A stretch of 64,000 nt of DNA from Pedococcus sp. 5OH_020 (GTDB lineage: Bacteria > Actinomycetota > Actinomycetes > Actinomycetales > Dermatophilaceae): contig NZ_JAPYZV010000005.1 of the NCBI RefSeq assembly GCF_027812955.1, forward strand, positions 364,676-428,675, written 5' to 3'. Shown in pieces: positions 56,267 through 64,000 of the stretch. Within the stretch, counting starts at the first letter, position 1; the number at the start of each line of letters is the position of its first letter. The notes beneath the pieces are model-generated. The model was not told the DNA's origin. It did not search any database and was given only the letters and a program-made list of their open reading frames with translations. The position numbers and the translations under genes were made by a program.

Positions 56267-58948
56267 TCAGAGCAGGCCGAGCTCGGTGGCCCGTTCGACG
56301 GCGGCGCGTCGGGTGTTGACGTCGAGCTTGGTGAAGATGTGCTTGGTGTGGGTGCGCAGGGTGTTGATGGACACGAACAGGTCGTCGGCGATGCCGGGCC
56401 CGGTCCGAGCGGTTGCCAGCAGACGCAGCACTTCCAGCTCGCGGTCGCTGAGCAACTCAGCCTGACCAGGGGGTGGGAGCGAGGTGGTTGGCGCAGGGGG
56501 TCGCAGAGTGTGGGCGTATTCGGCGACCTCGGGCGGCTCCGTGATCTGGTCGAGCAGGTCAAGCATCGGTTTTCCCTCGTCGAGGAAGAGGCGGACATAC
56601 CCGCCTTGACGTGCTGACCGCAGGGCGCTGCACAGCTCCTTGGTGGCGGCGGCCACGTCGTGTCCGGCGTGGTGTGCCATGGCTCGCAGGATGCTGATTT
56701 CCAGCAGGCTGCCGTCACGGCCTGAGGTGGTGGCGCTGGGAGTGAGATGGTCGAGCCGTCGGAACGCGTCTTTAAGGGCGGCGTCGTCGCCGTCCGCGCG
56801 GTGTCGGGCGATCTGCAGCCGGACCATGGTGAGCTGCGCGAACTCGTCCAGGTATGAGGTGGTTGGTGTTTGTTCGGCTCGGGTGTCCGCCCAGCGTTGC
56901 GCGTCCTCCAGCGCCCCTTGGGCGATGCGCAGCCGGGCCAGCTGCGCCGCGATGGGGCGCACGTCAGGGAAGAACCCGGGCAGGTGCAGGGGCTCGGCCT
57001 GCCGCAGGAGCTCCGCAGCTCCCTCGAGGTCGCCTTGGGCGCGGCGCAGGCGGGCCATGGTGACGTACCAGCGGTACCGGTTCTCCAGCAGTGACGCCGC
57101 GTCCCCCAAGGATGAGGCCGCCTCGAGATGAGCGGTGGCCGCGTCGAGGTCGCCCTGCTCGACGAGGACGTCAGCCAGGGCCACGTGCAGGTCGCCGAGC
57201 GTGGCCAACGCCGCCCCGGGGTGCTGCTGCGCGGTGGCGAGGGCTTGCTCCAGGAGGCGTCGCGCTTCGCCGGGTCGGCCTCGGCCGGTCCACATCTGCG
57301 CTAGGACGACCGTGCTGCCGAGCAGGTCGCTGACGTCGCCGGCTGCTCCCATGTGGTGCACGGCCTCGGTGAACGTGGTGACCGCATCGGCGAGGTCTCC
57401 GTTGCCCCAGGCGGCAAGGCCGAGGAAGCCGAGGGCACCCCCTCGAGCCATGTGGTCGTCGGGTCCGGTGAGCTGCAACGCTGCTCTTGCGTGCCGGCGG
57501 GTGGCGGCGGTGTCGCCGCGTGCTTGAGCTGCGGAGGCGCGGAAGACGTTCATGGTCGCCGGCAGCGTCCGCAGCTCCTCGCGAACGGCGGCCGATGCGT
57601 CCGCGTCAGCGACTGGGGGGTTTTCCGCCAAGGCTGCCTCGGCGTCACCCAACGCCACGGACACTCCATCCAGGTCGCCGGCCACCAGACGCACCCAGGC
57701 CAGGTAGGTGCCCAACAGCGGACGGCGCTGCACCACGTCCTGGGGCAGGGCCGTCAACCAGTCACGCATCATCACGTCGCGGCGTTCACGGCGCAGGTCC
57801 GGCAGCACGGCCTCGACAAGGTCCGCCGCGTACTCCGGGTCGCCGCTGGCGAGGGCATGGGCGACGGCGTCCTCAGCGAGGCCGTGGCTTGCGAACCACT
57901 CGCTCGCGGCCCGGTGCAAGATGGGCACCCGGTCAGGGAACTCCGCCGTCAGGCGTGAGCGCAACGCGTCGCCGAACAGGTGGTGGTACCGGTACCACTC
58001 ACGACGGTCGTCGAGGGCGACGATGAACACGTTGGCCCGGTCCAGCGCTTCCAGCTGTTCGTTGCTGCCACCGTGGCCGGTGAGCTGGTCGCACAGGGGC
58101 CCTGTCATGTGACGCAGCACCGAGGTCTCCAGGAGGAACTGCCGGACGTGCTCGGGTTGGTGGCGCAGCACCTCGTCGACGAGGTAGTCCAGGACGAAGC
58201 GGTGGGTCCCGGTGAACTGGGCCACGAACCGGGCAGGGTCGTCGACCCCGCGCAGGGACAGGCCGGCGAGCTGAAGCCCCGCTACCCATCCCTCGGTCTG
58301 TGCCTCGAGCGCGGCGACGGCACCCTCGGCCAGGTGCAGGCCCATGACGTCGGTGAGGAAGGTGGCGGCTTCGCCCTCGGTGAAGCGCAGGTCATCGGCT
58401 CGCAGCTCGAGCAGCTCACCTCGGGCTCGCAGCCGCGCAAGTGGCACGGCTGGGTCTGCTCGGGTCGCGATGGCCAGGGACGCCTGAGGTGGCAGGTGCT
58501 CGAGAAGGAACGTCACCGCTTGCTGCACCTGCGCCGACTCGATGACGTGGTAGTCGTCCAGCGCCAGCACGATGCGCCCTGGCAGCAGGTCGAGCTCGTT
58601 GACCACAGTGGTCAGGACCGCCTCAGCTGCCACAGGCGCTGCAGGCCCCACCAGGGACGCCGCCTCCGGGAACGGTCCGACGGTCGCCAGCGCGGCGACG
58701 ACGTGCTCAAGGAAACGACGGGGGTCGTTGTCCCTGGCGTCCAGAGACAGCCACGCGACCGCACGTCCGGTCCCGCCGCTACCGGTCATGGCTTGGCTCA
58801 GCAGGGTTGTCTTGCCGAAACCTGCTGGTGCGGACAGCAGCACCAGGCGCGGCTGCCAGGTGGCGTTGAGCTGTGCGACAAGTCGGGCGCGAGCCACGAG
58901 CTCGCGGCGCAGAACAGGGACGTGCACCTTCGTCCCCAGGACCGCCAT
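56267..58948 (-). CDS. LuxR-family transcriptional activator of the LAL/MalT type
   Basis: An 893-residue regulator. An N-terminal NTPase has Walker A in RLVLLSAPAGFGKTTLLSQA near 34-53 and Walker B in GRIVLALDDYHVIESAQVQQ near 125. A middle of about 500 residues holds tetratricopeptide-like helical repeats (for example RYHHLFGDALRSRLTAEF, and DLDAATAHLEAASSLGDAAS). The LuxR helix-turn-helix closes it: LLSDRELEVLRLLATARTGP, then GIADDLFVSINTLRTHTKHI and FTKLDVNTRRAAVERATELG. MalT-type proteins are ATP- and ligand-dependent activators. The neighbouring membrane operon and CPBP gene are likely targets. Confidence 0.95.
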   Translation of the reverse strand: MAVLGTKVHVPVLRRELVARARLVAQLNATWQPRLVLLSAPAGFGKTTLLSQAMTGSGGTGRAVAWLSLDARDNDPRRFLEHVVAALATVGPFPEAASLVGPAAPVAAEAVLTTVVNELDLLPGRIVLALDDYHVIESAQVQQAVTFLLEHLPPQASLAIATRADPAVPLARLRARGELLELRADDLRFTEGEAATFLTDVMGLHLAEGAVAALEAQTEGWVAGLQLAGLSLRGVDDPARFVAQFTGTHRFVLDYLVDEVLRHQPEHVRQFLLETSVLRHMTGPLCDQLTGHGGSNEQLEALDRANVFIVALDDRREWYRYHHLFGDALRSRLTAEFPDRVPILHRAASEWFASHGLAEDAVAHALASGDPEYAADLVEAVLPDLRRERRDVMMRDWLTALPQDVVQRRPLLGTYLAWVRLVAGDLDGVSVALGDAEAALAENPPVADADASAAVREELRTLPATMNVFRASAAQARGDTAATRRHARAALQLTGPDDHMARGGALGFLGLAAWGNGDLADAVTTFTEAVHHMGAAGDVSDLLGSTVVLAQMWTGRGRPGEARRLLEQALATAQQHPGAALATLGDLHVALADVLVEQGDLDAATAHLEAASSLGDAASLLENRYRWYVTMARLRRAQGDLEGAAELLRQAEPLHLPGFFPDVRPIAAQLARLRIAQGALEDAQRWADTRAEQTPTTSYLDEFAQLTMVRLQIARHRADGDDAALKDAFRRLDHLTPSATTSGRDGSLLEISILRAMAHHAGHDVAAATKELCSALRSARQGGYVRLFLDEGKPMLDLLDQITEPPEVAEYAHTLRPPAPTTSLPPPGQAELLSDRELEVLRLLATARTGPGIADDLFVSINTLRTHTKHIFTKLDVNTRRAAVERATELGLL

Positions 58949-59050
58949 CTGCTGAGCATAGGAGCACGACGAGCCTGTTCCGCCTCAGGTCGCCAACACC
59001 CGTGCCTGCGGTCGGCATTGCGCAAACCCGCAGGAGTCCGCGTTCGGTCA

Positions 59051-59089
59051 TGGTGAGGTCACCACGCGCATCATCACGTGTGGTGATGA
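59051..59089. promoter_or_regulatory. Two dyads before the CPBP gene
   Basis: TGGTGA-GG-TCACCA (59051-59064) and TCATCAC-GTGTG-GTGATGA (59071-59089) are perfect inverted repeats in tandem. They lie about 100-140 bp before the CPBP start and share the TCAC/GTGA half-sites found in front of the membrane operon, so the LuxR-LAL regulator may bind both. Confidence 0.5.
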
Positions 59090-59188
59090 CGTGGCGATGC
59101 CCGTGCCTAGCGTTCCGGGCACACACTCGGGCAGCGGCCCGGGGACCATCGGGCGCAGGAGTCGCAGCGTCACCGTCCAAGGAACGCC

Positions 59189-60140
59189 ATGAGCCAGCCG
59201 ACGACCCCGCCCGTGACCCAACCCCTGAGACGTCGCCCTGGCTTGCCGACCGTGGCCATGGAACTCGGCCGAGTCCGGGTCCTGCGACCCGGACGGTGGC
59301 TCTGGCTGCGTGCCCTGGGATGGTTCGTGCTCCTGTTCTTCGCCACCGCCGCAGCGTTCGGCGTGCCGTTGCAATGGGTCGTTGACCATGTTCCCGCCGA
59401 CGACGCCGCCCTGCAGCTGGCCGGCAAGGCGGTCGCCTGTCTGGCCGCCGTGGTCGTCTACGCCGGAGCCGTGCGGGTGGGCGAAGCACGAAGACCTCGC
59501 GAGCTGGGACTGCGGGCCGCCGGCCGCGAACTGGCCGTTGGGGCTGGGTTGGGGCTGGTCATGATGAGCGGCCTGATGGGGCTGCTGGCCATCACCAACG
59601 TTTACGACATCACCCTGGTCGGGGCGGCGCCTGCGTCGACAGCCGCAGGGCCTGCTCTGCAAGCAGCAGTAACCGAAGAGCTGTGGGTGCGGGCTCTGCT
59701 GCTGCGGCTGCTGTGGCGAGTCGTCGGGCCGGTCCCGGCGTTCGCAGTCGTCGCCGTCGCGTTCGCTTGCGCTGCACCTGTCCAACCCGGGCGCGACCCC
59801 TCTCGCCGCCGGCACCGTGGCCATGGCAGGGCTCATGTTCAGCGCCCTGTACGCCCTCACCGGTCGCCTGTGGGTTCCCATCGCGGCGCACTTCGCCTGG
59901 AACTTCGCGCAGGGGTACCTGTTCGGTGCCGCGGTCTCTGGCGGCGACCTGGGCTCGTCGGTCGCCGTGAGCACTCCCAACCCACGCGTGGGAAGCTGGC
60001 TCAGCGGCGGGGACTTCGGCCCTGAAGCCTCAGTGTTCGCCTTGGTCGTCCTCACCGCCGTCACGGTGGCTGCCTTCGTGGCGATGGCCTCCGTGTGGGC
60101 CCGTCGGGTGGCGCCGTTGCTGCACCGCCAAACGCGTTGA
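59189..60140 (+). pseudogene. CPBP-family intramembrane metalloprotease gene with a frameshift
   Basis: A membrane protease of the CPBP (Abi/CAAX) family. The first part (59189 on) has four membrane segments and the first motif VTEELWVRALLLRLLW (EExxxR). At about 59769 one extra base breaks the frame; in the other frame it continues LHLSNPGATPLAAGTVAMAG with HxxN, then LWVPIAAHFAWNFAQGYLF with the second His/Asn motif. All active-site motifs are thus kept over two frames, about 310 residues in total. Either a recent mutation or a sequence error. Confidence 0.85.
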
Positions 60141-60239
60141 GGGCGGCTCAGTCCCAACCGCGGAACTGCGACCCGTCAGCCATGCGCGGCAACGCCACAC
60201 GGCGACCGGGGCAACCTCACCGAGCGGCTGCCCCGGCCC

Positions 60240-61201
60240 CTACTGAGCGGCCGCTCCGGGGTCGCCGATACGCCGCCGCATGTCAGGTGGGTCTATGTCG
60301 TTACCGCAGCCCGCTCGGTCGGCGCTCACGCGCCATCGCCGAGCCGCTACGGTCTCGTCGTAGCTGCTGTGGGACGACCGCCTGGGCCGCCTACCCGCGA
60401 ACAACTGACCGCTCACCTGCGCCAGACCCGGTGCGGAGGCGAGCTGAATAGCGGTCACCGCGCCCTGCGCCGGCGACTTCATGAACGGCCTGATGACCGG
60501 CACGGGCACCCGCTGCAGTGCGCCCGGTCAGAGGCGCCGAAGCCCGTCCTGACGAAGCCGGGATGTAGGGCGTTGGCCGTGACTGACGTTCCGCGCAGCC
60601 GCCGCGCCAGCTCGTAGGTCAACAGCAGGTTGGCCAGCTTCGATTGGCTGTAGGCCCGCGAGCCCAAGTTAGACCGCTCACCTTGCAGGTCGTCGAAGTC
60701 GATGGTGCCGCCGCTGTGTGCGTTCGACGAAACCGTCACCACCCGGGAGGAGCCACCTTCGTTCAGCCGGTCGAGGAGGAGGTCGGTGAGCAGGAAGGGT
60801 GCGACGTGGTTCAACGCGAAGGTGCGCTCAAGCCCGTCGGCGGTGACGTGGCGTGTGTTCCAGTAGCCGCCGACGTTGTTCACGAGGACGTCGATGCGCG
60901 GGAAGGCGACAAGCGCCTCGGCGGCCAGGCGCCGCACCTGCGACTGGGTGGAGAGATCTGCGACAAAGGCGTGAACCACTCCACCGCTGACCGCCGCAAT
61001 CTCCTGGGAAGCGCCGTCGGTGCGGGCGCGGTCCCGGCCGGTGATGGCAACGTGCGCGCCCATCGCGGCCAGGCCGAGGGCTGTGGCTTTCCTGATGCCG
61101 CCGGTCGCGCCGGTGACCAGCACCGTCCGACCGGCCATCGGGAGGCGGCCGGTGCCGAGGCGGCCGGTGGCCGTCCCTGCCGCGCCGGGTTCCTCAGTCA
61201 T
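60240..61201 (-). pseudogene. Short-chain dehydrogenase (retinol-dehydrogenase-like) with a frameshift
   Basis: The start at 61201 leads into an SDR: MAGRTVLVTGATGGIRKATA with TGATGGI (the usual TGxxxGIG has R in place of the last G), then RIDVLVNNVGGYWNTRHVTA and the catalytic SRAYSQSKLANLLLTYELA (Tyr-x3-Lys). The frame breaks at about 60519; in the next frame the usual C-terminus follows, VIRPFMKSPAQGAVTAIQLA to SSYDETVAARRWRVSADRA. Joined length is about 320 residues. The altered glycine in the NAD site and the break suggest loss of function. ATG overlaps the DUF4386 stop. Confidence 0.8.
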
Positions 61202-61878
61202 GCGCTGACCGCGACCCGACGTGGGTCCTTGCGGTAGACAGTGGCGTTGAAGCCCTTGACGAGCAGCCAGGCTCCGAGCGTCACTTCGAAGATGCCGCCG
61301 GGGATCAGGAGCCACATGCTGATGTGGACGCCGAAGAGCTCGAAGATGGCTCCCGCCACGTGGGTCGCGTAGCCGACGACGCCCAGGCCGGCCAGGGCAC
61401 GCGGGATGAGTCCTGTGCGGAACAGCAGGTAGGCCAGGAACATCGCGCCGAAACCGAGCGACAGCTGGCCGACCTGGTAGGCCAGCTCGTTGCCGTCGAC
61501 TGCGAGCGAGCCCAACGACTGGGCCGTGCCCTGGTTCAGGTGACCCGACGCGGCCTGGTCGGCCAGGGGCGGGAGCACCAGCAGGGCCAACACCCCGACC
61601 GCCATCAGCGCGACCTCGAAGATCATCGTGGCCAGGTAGGCCAATGCGGTCCGCCTGCCGTGCGGTTCGATCACCGGGAAGAACAGGACCGCCTTGCCGA
61701 TGTCCACCGCGGTGTTCGCCAGCATCAGGAGAGCGCCGAGCACCAAGATGCCGCGGTGGGAGGGCACCGTGGCAAGGAAGCTTTCGTTCCCAGTCACCGA
61801 GGTCGTCATCAGGGCGCCGATTCCATAGGTCAGGAAGCCGGCGATGAACAGCCCTCCGATGCTTCGCGAGTACCGCAT
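61198..61878 (-). CDS. DUF4386-like integral membrane protein
   Basis: A 226-residue membrane protein with six or seven segments, starting MRYSRSIGGLFIAGFLTYGI and carrying GNELAYQVGQLSLGFGAMFL near 130, a typical DUF4386 stretch, and VAGAIFELFGVHISMWLLIP near 180. Function unknown. An ATG at 61966 is in a different frame; either it starts the protein with a lost base or the start is indeed 61878, which is used here. It forms an operon with the dehydrogenase (ATGA overlap). Confidence 0.8.
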   Translation of the reverse strand: MRYSRSIGGLFIAGFLTYGIGALMTTSVTGNESFLATVPSHRGILVLGALLMLANTAVDIGKAVLFFPVIEPHGRRTALAYLATMIFEVALMAVGVLALLVLPPLADQAASGHLNQGTAQSLGSLAVDGNELAYQVGQLSLGFGAMFLAYLLFRTGLIPRALAGLGVVGYATHVAGAIFELFGVHISMWLLIPGGIFEVTLGAWLLVKGFNATVYRKDPRRVAVSA

Positions 61879-62023
61879 CCGGGTGTCCCGGCGGCGCGAA
61901 GGTGCCAGGTGAAACGGCGTCGGGCACGCGCCGGGCGGGAACAGGGGTGGGTGTTTGAGTGGTCATGGCGTCCTTCTTCGTAGCGGTGGTGTGCGTTCAG
62001 TGCGGGTGTGCCAGGTGGCTGGA

Positions 62024-63076
62024 TCAGATGGTGATGGCGACCTTGCCGCGGACCTGACCGGCGGTGAGCTGACGCATCGCGTCCGGCACCTGCGCCAGCG
62101 GGTAGCTCCGGTCGATGCTGGGGACGACGTCGCCAGCATCGATGAGCTGGGTGAGCCGCTCGAGATCGCTCGCGCGCTCCTTGTTGGCGAGCGTGGCCAA
62201 ACGCTGCTTGACGAACAGCGACACCAGGGGCGCGCGCAGGCTTCGACCGAAACCCCCAGTCACCTTGCCGCCCTCTTCGCCGCCGACGATGACCGCGGTG
62301 CCGGTGGGTGTCAGTGCTCGACGCAACCGGGAAAGGGGCGGGTTGCCACCGATGTGGAGGACCAGGTCGTAGTGCCGGGTGCCGTCGGCGAAGTCCTCGC
62401 GTGTGTAGTCGATGACGTGGTCACCACCAAGGGACCGGGTGAGGTCGAGCTTCGCCGTGCTGGGCCACGCCCGTGACGTGCGCACCGAACGCTTCGGCGA
62501 GCTGCACGGCGTACGAGCCGACTCCGCCCGAGGCTCCGATGACCAGGACCCGCTGGCCCGCCTGGACCCTGCCGACGTCGGTTAGCCCCTGCAGCGCCGT
62601 CATCGCGGACACCGGAACCACGGCCGCCTGTTCGAAGGTGAGATTCGCCGGCTTGGGCGCCACCTTGTCCTCGCGCGCCGCGGCGTACTCGGCGAACGAG
62701 CCCTTGGCGATACCGAGGACTTCGTCTCCCGGCGAGAACTTCGTCGCTGCCGAACCCACCTCGACGACCGTGCCGGCGAAATCGAGACCGGGCACCGGGT
62801 TCTTGGGCCGGCGAAGGCCGAAGCCCATCACTCGCATCAGGTAGGGGCGGCCCGACATCAGGTGCCACGTGCCGCGGTCCAGGCCCGCGGCCCGCACCTG
62901 GACAAGGACCTCATTCTCCGCGATCTCGGGGCGGGCACGCGGTCGAGCTGCAGGACATCCGCCTCGCCGTAGCCGGCCTGCACGATCGCCGACATCGTGG
63001 CGTCATCGACGCCCGTACCCACGGCCGGTCCGACCGCCTTTTCGGCCTGCACCTGGGGCTGCTCTTGGATGTTCAT
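62024..63076 (-). pseudogene. NAD(P)-dependent medium-chain oxidoreductase (quinone-reductase-like), two frameshifts
   Basis: The protein starts at 63076 (MNIQEQPQVQAEKAVG, AAGGACG upstream), passes to TMSAIVQAGYGEADVLQLDR, then changes frame near 62930 and continues VRAAGLDRGTWHLMSGRPYL, PVPGLDFAGTVVEVGSAATK and the NADP motif VLVIGASGGVGSYAVQLAEA. Near 62468 it changes frame again and ends SLGGDHVIDYTREDFADGTR to LTAGQVRGKVAITI. All domains of a zinc-free MDR enzyme are kept over three frames, about 345 residues. It is divergent from the TetR gene with a double operator between. Confidence 0.85.
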
Positions 63077-63115
63077 GTCGTGACGTCCTTCGGTTTTCCC
63101 AGATGGACTATTCAT

Positions 63116-63153
63116 CCGTACTTAGTACGCCTATGCGGACGTACTAAGTACGG
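63116..63153. promoter_or_regulatory. Double TetR operator with GTACTNAGTAC cores
   Basis: CCGTACTTAGTACG (63116-63129) and CGTACTAAGTACGG (63140-63153) are exact inverted copies, each itself symmetric around one base. Centres are 23 bp apart, so two repressor dimers could bind on adjacent turns. A further half-site TAAGTAC follows at 63154-63160. They lie between the oxidoreductase and TetR genes. Confidence 0.85.
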
Positions 63154-63194
63154 TAAGTACATGGCTCAATGTGACTAGGCGACCGAGGAGCAGA

Positions 63195-63848
63195 ATGTCC
63201 GCACAGACCCGGCCCGAGAACGCGCGCCCGAGGCTGAGCAGAGAACGGGTGCTGCAGGGCGCCATGGCCGTCGCCGACGCGGGCGGGCTCGCCGCCCTGA
63301 CCATCCGCTCGATCGCCCAGGAGCTGGACGTCAAGCCGATGTCGGTCTACCACCACGTCGCCAACAAGGACGCCATCGTCGACGGCATTGTCGACCTCGT
63401 GTTCAGCGAGATCGAGCTGCCCACGCCCGGCAAGGACTGGCAGGCGGAGATCCGGCGACGGTCTGTGTCTGCGCGCGAGGCGTTACGCCGGCACCCGTGG
63501 GCGATCCAGCTGCTCCAGTCTCGGACCCACCCCGGCCCTGCGACCATGCGGCACCACAACGCGGTGATTGGCACCCTGCGCCAAGGGGGCTTCTCGGTGG
63601 CCAAGACCGCCCACGCCTTCGCCCTGATCGACAGCTACGTCTTCGGGTTCGCCCTGTCGGAGGCGGCGTTGCCCATTCATGGCCCGGAGACCGTGCCAGG
63701 GGTGGCGGCGCAGATGTTGGAGGGTTTCGATCCGAACGAGTTCCCGCATCTCGTCGAGTTCTCGGTGGCGCACATCCTTCAGCCGGGCTACGACTTTGGT
63801 GCCGAGTTCGGGTACGGGCTCACGCTGGTCCTCGACGCGTTGGCCTGA
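63195..63848 (+). CDS. TetR/AcrR-family repressor
   Basis: A 217-residue regulator. DNA-binding part: RLSRERVLQGAMAVADAGGL, AALTIRSIAQELDVKPMSVY, HHVANKDAIVDGIVDLVFSE (residues about 12-70). The C-terminal part contains a TetR_C-like domain, starting EIRRRSVSAREALRRHPWAI and including TAHAFALIDSYVFGFALSEA. It matches regulators that sit beside oxidoreductase and SDR genes. GAGGAG lies before the ATG; the GTG at 63171 is in frame but lies nearer the operators. Confidence 0.93.
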   Translation: MSAQTRPENARPRLSRERVLQGAMAVADAGGLAALTIRSIAQELDVKPMSVYHHVANKDAIVDGIVDLVFSEIELPTPGKDWQAEIRRRSVSAREALRRHPWAIQLLQSRTHPGPATMRHHNAVIGTLRQGGFSVAKTAHAFALIDSYVFGFALSEAALPIHGPETVPGVAAQMLEGFDPNEFPHLVEFSVAHILQPGYDFGAEFGYGLTLVLDALA

Positions 63849-63868
63849 TGTTCTCGCCAGGTACGCCG

Positions 63869-64000
63869 CTAGGTGTACTGTCCTGACAGGTTGGTCAAGC
63901 GGGTGATGGGGTGGTTGGTTCCAGCAGGCGGTGTGGGGTCGGTGGTGGTTGTACTCGTGCAGCCATGCTGGCAGCGCAGCTCGGCGTTCGCTCTCGGAGG
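63869..64000 (-). mobile_element. IS481-family transposase, C-terminal end (partial, frameshifted)
   Basis: Reading the minus strand from the window edge gives SESERRAALPAWLHEYNHHR PHTA, the conserved end of IS481-type DDE transposases (AWLHxYNHHRPH). After one base shift near 63925 the frame gives GTNHPITRLTNLSGQYT and stops at 63871-63869, which is the usual C-terminus. The rest lies outside the window. It marks a mobile-element boundary at the right edge. Confidence 0.75.

Overview
The window is high-GC DNA with dense, short-spaced genes, frequent GTG starts and ATGA/GTGA stop-start overlaps. ECF sigma, GntR, TetR and LuxR-LAL regulators and Tat and lipoprotein exports fit a free-living actinomycete, perhaps near Intrasporangiaceae or Nocardioidaceae (family placement is a guess from gene style). 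No rRNA, tRNA or CRISPR was seen. Most of the window is chromosomal housekeeping and catabolism, with a few scars of mobile DNA (about 40.1-40.6 kb, 52.1-52.7 kb and the right edge).

Left part, 0-5.9 kb: small enzymes and stress-type genes (patatin-like hydrolase with an altered catalytic Asp, toroid-fold protein, DUF1348 protein, winged-helix protein, DUF2975/XRE pair with tandem operators, YjbR protein, VOC protein). At 6.0-9.4 kb lies a compact operon with its own promoter and palindrome: MauE-like and MauD-like redox proteins, a Tat-exported peptide with eight cysteines, a small soluble protein, a membrane protein, a monooxygenase-like protein and a secreted four-cysteine protein. It looks like a dedicated disulfide-assembly system for a small exported protein and is my first candidate for an undescribed system.

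9.5-31 kb: a DGPF/YciI protein with an ECF42-type sigma factor, SNF2 helicase with a DksA-type zinc-finger protein, a decayed SulP transporter, a cation/proton antiporter with a possible structured leader, an NCS1 permease with an amidase, a CDP-alcohol phosphotransferase fused to a sulfatase-type domain, a DUF480-methyltransferase fusion, an O-acetyltransferase, a methyltransferase, a GAF/HATPase protein, and a TetR repressor with a near-perfect operator controlling two membrane proteins.

31-36.4 kb: serA and a FadR-type regulator are divergent from a large FAD/Fe-S dehydrogenase of the YdiJ (D-2-hydroxyglutarate dehydrogenase) type. A 24-bp perfect palindrome covers both candidate start regions. 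SerA is known to make D-2-hydroxyglutarate, so the locus may couple production and recycling.

36.7-52.1 kb: an acyltransferase, a secreted RCC1 protein, and an amino-sugar catabolic regulon: secreted DUF4434 glycosidase, BadF-type sugar kinase, NanE epimerase, two ABC permeases, lipoprotein binding protein, a DasR/HutC-type regulator, an AAC(3)-like acetyltransferase, a DUF4127 protein, a SIS-domain isomerase/deaminase and a truncated nagA. Four matching 16-bp operators mark the four divergent promoters. nagA is cut off and followed by IS256 and tyrosine-recombinase fragments.

52.8-64 kb: an XRE-cupin regulator, a LuxR-LAL regulator with an operon of membrane proteins and an acetyltransferase, and a TetR-controlled set (NAD(P)-dependent oxidoreductase, DUF4386 protein, short-chain dehydrogenase). 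Four genes here carry single-base frameshifts while their sequence is otherwise well kept, so either this part is decaying or the assembly has errors. The window ends inside an IS481-type transposase.
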